Assembly (NCBI GenBank): GCA_024138025.1
Contig: JAMXBD010000058.1
Span: forward strand, 186,001 to 250,000
Origin: Combretum micranthum
Taxonomy: Eukaryota > Streptophyta > Magnoliopsida > Myrtales > Combretaceae
DNA length: 64,000 nucleotides
Direction: 5' to 3'
Shown here one piece after another: positions 60,512 to 64,000 of the stretch. Numbering within the stretch: position 1 is the first letter of the stretch; each line of letters opens with the position of its first letter. Under the pieces are notes generated by a model. That model was not told the origin of the DNA, did no database searches, and worked only from the letters and a program-made list of their open reading frames with translations. The translations under genes and the position numbers were made by a program.

Positions 60512-60651
60512 ATGGTTTAAGAACCTAGGAATCATAATTATAGAAATGGACTTAAGAAAAATTGACTTAGATAGAAGCAAGAAAAACCTAGATGAAATAG
60601 AATGGGTAGAATAAGTCTTCTAATATCTTCTTTTACGTAGATCACCATAGA
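60512..60651 (+). other. Leader of element I with acceptor-like site
   Basis: Short untranslated stretch. TCTTCTAATATCTTC with TTTTACGTAG (to about 60640) looks like a branch point, pyrimidine tract and 3' splice site, about 12 bases before the ATG at 60652. It is a candidate partner for the GTGAGT donor in the LTR, but joining ATGGCATC to the base after TAG meets a stop after five codons in this copy, so the pairing is unproven. Confidence 0.35.
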
Positions 60652-61627
60652 TGAGGCCGTCTCCAAGCCAAGAATTTCCGGAAAGGACCCTTCGAAACAC
60701 CAGAAAACTACCGACTAAGGCTTAGAGTCCTATGTGAAGAGTTTGCCCTAACAGGACAACCTAAGACCGTCCGAGAAATGTTCCAGATATGGAAGAGAGG
60801 AATGATACAAACAGAATGGAGGGAAGTGGTACAGACCATTCATAATTGTCCCATAGGAAAGAAACTGACCGAGTTGGAAATGATATACGCCGTGGAACGT
60901 ATCGCGGCCATTGCTGAAGACAGACCTATGTTGAAGGAAGCCACATTCTTTCTTAGGAAAGACGGGGACGAACTTCTCCCGATTTCTAGACATGGAGGAA
61001 AATCAGACCTATGTTCGTGTACCCCACGACAACTTGATAGATCACCTTGAATGGAAGAGGCGGACATCAACGATGTCTTCCATTGGCATGGAGTGTACCA
61101 GGGTACTACGACCCCCAACCCAAGTGCCCACGGAGCCGCCTACCTTCATGGGAATCCAACTCAGGAGGAACGAGCCCCTACGCCTACGGGATGACGGACA
61201 ATAATAAGAGAAGAGCCTATGGAAGAAGATGAGAGAGTGAAGACTCGGAGGAAGACCCAGAGGAAGAAAATGAAGCAGGACCGGAAGAAGGAAACCAAAC
61301 CACTGTTGCAGACGAAGAACCCCTAACAGTAATGAGGAAAGGATTATCGCTACTTAATGGGACGACAGACTCCGGAAGGCAAGAACCAAACTCGCCATGA
61401 ATACAGACAGTGCTCCTCCTAATGAAACAATGGCATGGAGACAGATGAAGCCATTACTTGGAGAACCAATCATGACATAGTACCAGAGGAGACTAGAGAC
61501 GAACCAACCGACGACGCGAAAGATCCAGAGAGGCAGCCCTAAAAGGAGGAGAAATTTCAGCCAATTCGTGAGGGACTGGAACCCAGGATCATCCAGCAGC
61601 AACCCGGGAGATGCGCCCGAAGAATGA
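60652..61627 (+). pseudogene. Pre-gag ORF of element I, unknown function, frameshifted
   Basis: About 325 codons between primer site and gag, in at least three frames. From ATG 60652 (MRPSPSQEFPE), a shift near 60680 leads to ETPENYRLRLRVLCEEFAL and VREMFQIWKRGMIQTEWREV, then YAVERIAAIAEDRPMLKEA and FFLRKDGDELLPISRHGG. A Pro/Ser-rich middle (61047-61230) precedes a Glu-rich stretch (DSEEDPEEENEAGPEE) and the end PKRRRNFSQFV with GSSSSNPG and DAPEE-stop at 61625-61627. That end matches positions 2-172 of element A. No zinc finger, protease or membrane signature. Plant chromoviruses usually go from primer site to gag, so an extra ORF is notable. Splicing to an LTR-encoded start is possible but unproven. 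Confidence 0.6.
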
Positions 61628-61943
61628 GGAAAGAAGGAAAGGAAGGAGCATATCCCTAGAAGTCCAGCTTAGATTTTGTAATCTAGACTAGATCCATGAT
61701 CTTAGTCTATCTTTTAAATTCTCGGAACAATGCTTGTTGTTTTCTATTGTAATTTTCTTTTGTGATTTGCCTTATTTCCGATTTCACGTATGAACTTTTT
61801 TCTATGATAATGCTTTAAGTTTGATTTCAGAAATTGTTTTGATTTAAATTTTGTTAGCTTTTATGCATATTTAAATTTCCGTTATATTTCCCCAATTCCG
61901 GAAAAATTTAATTAAGTTATCAAAACTTCACAAACCTGACCTA
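61628..61943 (+). other. Spacer between pre-gag ORF and gag of element I
   Basis: AT-rich, no coding frame, same position as 173-730 in element A but shorter. No distinct signal seen. Confidence 0.45.
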
Positions 61944-63214
61944 GAAAATTTAAAACAGCCGAAATAGGAGTAAACGAAGAAGGAACCACGCACCTCGAAT
62001 GGACTTACACGCCACGTTAGGACACCCAACCCACCACCACAAGCTTCAACAGAGGCATCTGTACATAGGAACATGCATAGCCAAAGTACACCCCTACCTC
62101 CATCTCCACCACCAAGACCGTACAAAAGCATGTTACCTAACTTCATCAAAAGTAACTGCTTTTTAAGGAGCTTATGACAAGCCAGAAGGGGCAAAAGACT
62201 GGTTATCTCAAATAGAAATGTCTTTTGATGCATATGAAGTTCCGCCCCATTTGCAAATCAAGTATGGAACATTCATGCTTCGTCTAAACGCTAGGATATG
62301 GTGGGAGTCAAGGAAAAGAGATCTAATGACTCCAATCACTTGGGAAATGTTTAGACATGAGTTTTTGGAGAATTATTTTTCTAGGAAGTTTAAGAGTGAG
62401 ATATAGTGCGGACTTCTTGGAAGTTGCACAAAAGGGAGGAACAACCGAACAATATGAAGCTGAGTTCAGTAGATTGTTGCAATATGCACCGGACTCCTAT
62501 AAGTACAGTGAAGAATTGAAAAGACAAGTCTTTATAGGAAGACTTGACGAAGACTTAAGAATGAGGTTGGAAGAATTTAACATAAGAAATTTTCGAGAAA
62601 AGAGCTCGAATTGTAGAAGAAGCAAGGAAAAAGAGAGAAAGAAGAAGAAGAAGACCCAATCGTTGAAAGGGAGTTTTACATAGAACCCCATCTCATGCCC
62701 CTACCAAAGAAAATCAAGAGCGGCAATAGAAGGATCATACTAAGAGGTATTAAGTGTTGGAAAGGGTAATGGAGCACACTACCCAAAGGAGTGCCCCCAG
62801 CTACTTGGAAAGAGTTTCTTCTGTGGAAATACAAACCACAAGATGTCAAAATGCCTAAACAGAAGGGTAGATGCTTGCTAAGTTTGCAACCAGAAAAGAC
62901 ATTTTGCCAACAATTGTCCACAAGGAGGGAATATTCTGTCAAGATCGTCAGAGGAAGTTGTTCCTATGAGAATAAAGAAAGGAAATGGAAGTGGAAGTGA
63001 AAGCAGATCTGAACCTACTGCTTTAGGAAATCAAGTATACAACTTGCAAGGACTATGGATAGGTGAGGAAGTAAACAAAGAGAATGGAAACTTAACTGCT
63101 TTGGAGTACATTAGAGGCTATAATAGCGATGCAGGAACCAGTCAATCCCCAACCGTCTTTTATTGTGTCGTAACAGAAGAATATAAAGTTTTCTTTATGA
63201 GGATAATCACCTGA
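61944..63214 (+). pseudogene. gag: gag of element I
   Basis: Starts in an Arg-rich stretch (SRNRSKRRRN) with the ATG apparently lost. Capsid part: NFIKSN, a TAA at about 62163 where element A has Tyr-Phe-Asp, DKPEGAKDWLSQIEMSFDAY (open from 62218), WWESRKRDLMT, FRHEFLENYF, a frameshift near 62385, then SLRVRYSADF, EQYEAEFSRLLQYAPDS, EELKRQVFIG and another frameshift near 62600. Nucleocapsid: three decayed knuckles, 62753-62930 (the second FFCGNTNHKMSKC; the third broken by a TAA inside CLVCNQKRHFANNC). The linker QVYNLQGLWIGEE (about 63030-63070) matches element A. Confidence 0.82.
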
Positions 63215-64000
63215 TGTGTACATAAGAAGATTAGCGAATCAGAATGTTTTACTCTCTTGAAATCCAAAGTAGTACATTCTTTTGGTACATCCAGATTTCC
63301 TTTGACAAACAATCAACCTAGTTTAAGATAATGCGAAAGAAGGATAAAACCAAAGGAAATTGGTTGAACTTCCAACAAGGACGTGAGGACATGAGGTCAC
63401 CTATGACTCTAAGGAACAATGGAATTAAGTAATCGTTTGGATAAGATGTATATCTCCCAAATAAGATCCCAATAAGGAGAAACAAGGAAAACATAGAGCT
63501 TACAAAACAAAAAGAAAATAGTTGGCAAAGGAATTGCTAACATAAGGGAAGAACAGACACCTTCTTTCAAGATTGATAAAGGAAATTAATTAGCTATAGA
63601 ATAAAGGGGAATCGACCTTTGGAGACATTCATAAGATCCAATAAGAAGTCTTGAAAAAAGAAATTCTGAATACAGATTTCACTCAGAGACACATGAGAAA
63701 TAGAAGTTGGAAGGATAACAAACGAGAAAAATCAAGACCTTACAAAGTGAAGTATGCCATCACGAAATATACCCAACCAGATATAATAAAGAAAGACCCT
63801 AAGCCAACGTGTTAATTTTCGGAAAGGAACAAAGTGAAAACCTTCTAAAAGAACAAACACGTTTCTCTCAAGATTAAGATCACGATATCACCAATAAAGG
63901 ATCAAATCAAGAAGGCGTGACCCTCACCTTCTTCATAACCCCACAAGTTTTAGTAATGATTTCTGGAGAGTGATATAGCCTGAAAAAGGAAAGAAACAAT
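63215..64000 (+). other. End of window: purine-rich stretch after gag of element I, no protease motif seen
   Basis: In element A the DTG protease begins within about 160 bp of the matching gag linker. Here no DTG/DSG motif or RT segment is readable in any frame to the window end. The sequence is rich in A and G (AAGGA, GAAG, AAGAAG). It may be a heavily decayed or rearranged pro region, an insertion, or element-specific non-coding DNA; I cannot tell which. Confidence 0.4.

Overview
This window is plant nuclear DNA made almost entirely of nested LTR retrotransposons. Evidence: Ty3/Gypsy gag-pol reading frames, a Met-tRNA-type primer site, an Athila-type primer site, 3-5 kb LTRs with TGTAAACCCC...GGGGCGTGACA ends, and 5-bp target-site duplications (TSDs). 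I found no intact host gene, tRNA, rRNA or CRISPR array. Base composition and element types fit a repeat-rich angiosperm; I cannot name the species.

Layout, left to right. 1-11675: element A, a Tekay/Del-like chromovirus (its 5' LTR lies outside the window), with the tail of an extra pre-gag ORF, a decayed gag, a solo LTR (X, 1677-4258) inside gag, decayed pro-RT-RH-IN-chromodomain, and a 3.4 kb 3' LTR. 11676-15110: the pol tail and 3' LTR of a related element B, into which A inserted. 15111-42446: a host LTR (D, minus strand) of the same superfamily, broken by C1 (15111-18250), C2 (18268-25039, carrying S 18688-22161), E (25647-29216), the Athila-like solo LTR K (29788-32122, carrying a hAT-like MITE) and F (32416-41773, carrying G 35693-40736). 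42447-56099: an Athila element (5' LTR remnant, primer site, gag, pol, 3' ORF) carrying solo LTR J (49286-52756). 56100-56778: fragment of minus-strand LTR H, cut by element I (56779 to window end), which has a complete 5' LTR, primer site, pre-gag ORF and gag start. Clean or nearly clean TSDs support X, C2, E, K, F, G and J. The longest nesting chain is Athila > D > C1 > B > A > X.

The most unusual signal is inside the long LTRs. LTRs of several families share a gene-like layout: TATA box, CT-rich leader (free of ATG in five LTRs read), a GTAA/GTATG donor, a 1.4-1.7 kb intron-like stretch, a TAG acceptor, then a 60-100 nt exon-like block ending at a GTGAGT donor. The block encodes a short acidic peptide ending in LPPDYYY-stop or PEDYYD. 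Its C-terminal codons differ between four LTR copies at synonymous positions only, which points to selection on protein. Its first codon is split in the same phase as a splice-donor-like site (AAG|GTACGT) at the very end of pol, so an alternative polyprotein C-terminus encoded in the 3' LTR is possible. In most copies the block ends with ATG GCN GA|GTGAGT, the first AUG of a spliced leader, so splicing might join an LTR-encoded start codon to downstream coding sequence. Both ideas are inference and need RNA data.

A second possible novelty is an ORF between primer site and gag, seen in A (its end) and I (whole, frameshifted), which I could not assign to a known family. The Athila 3' ORF appears to have its own TATA box, ATG-free leader and 5'-UTR intron, and its N-terminus resembles the histone H3 tail.
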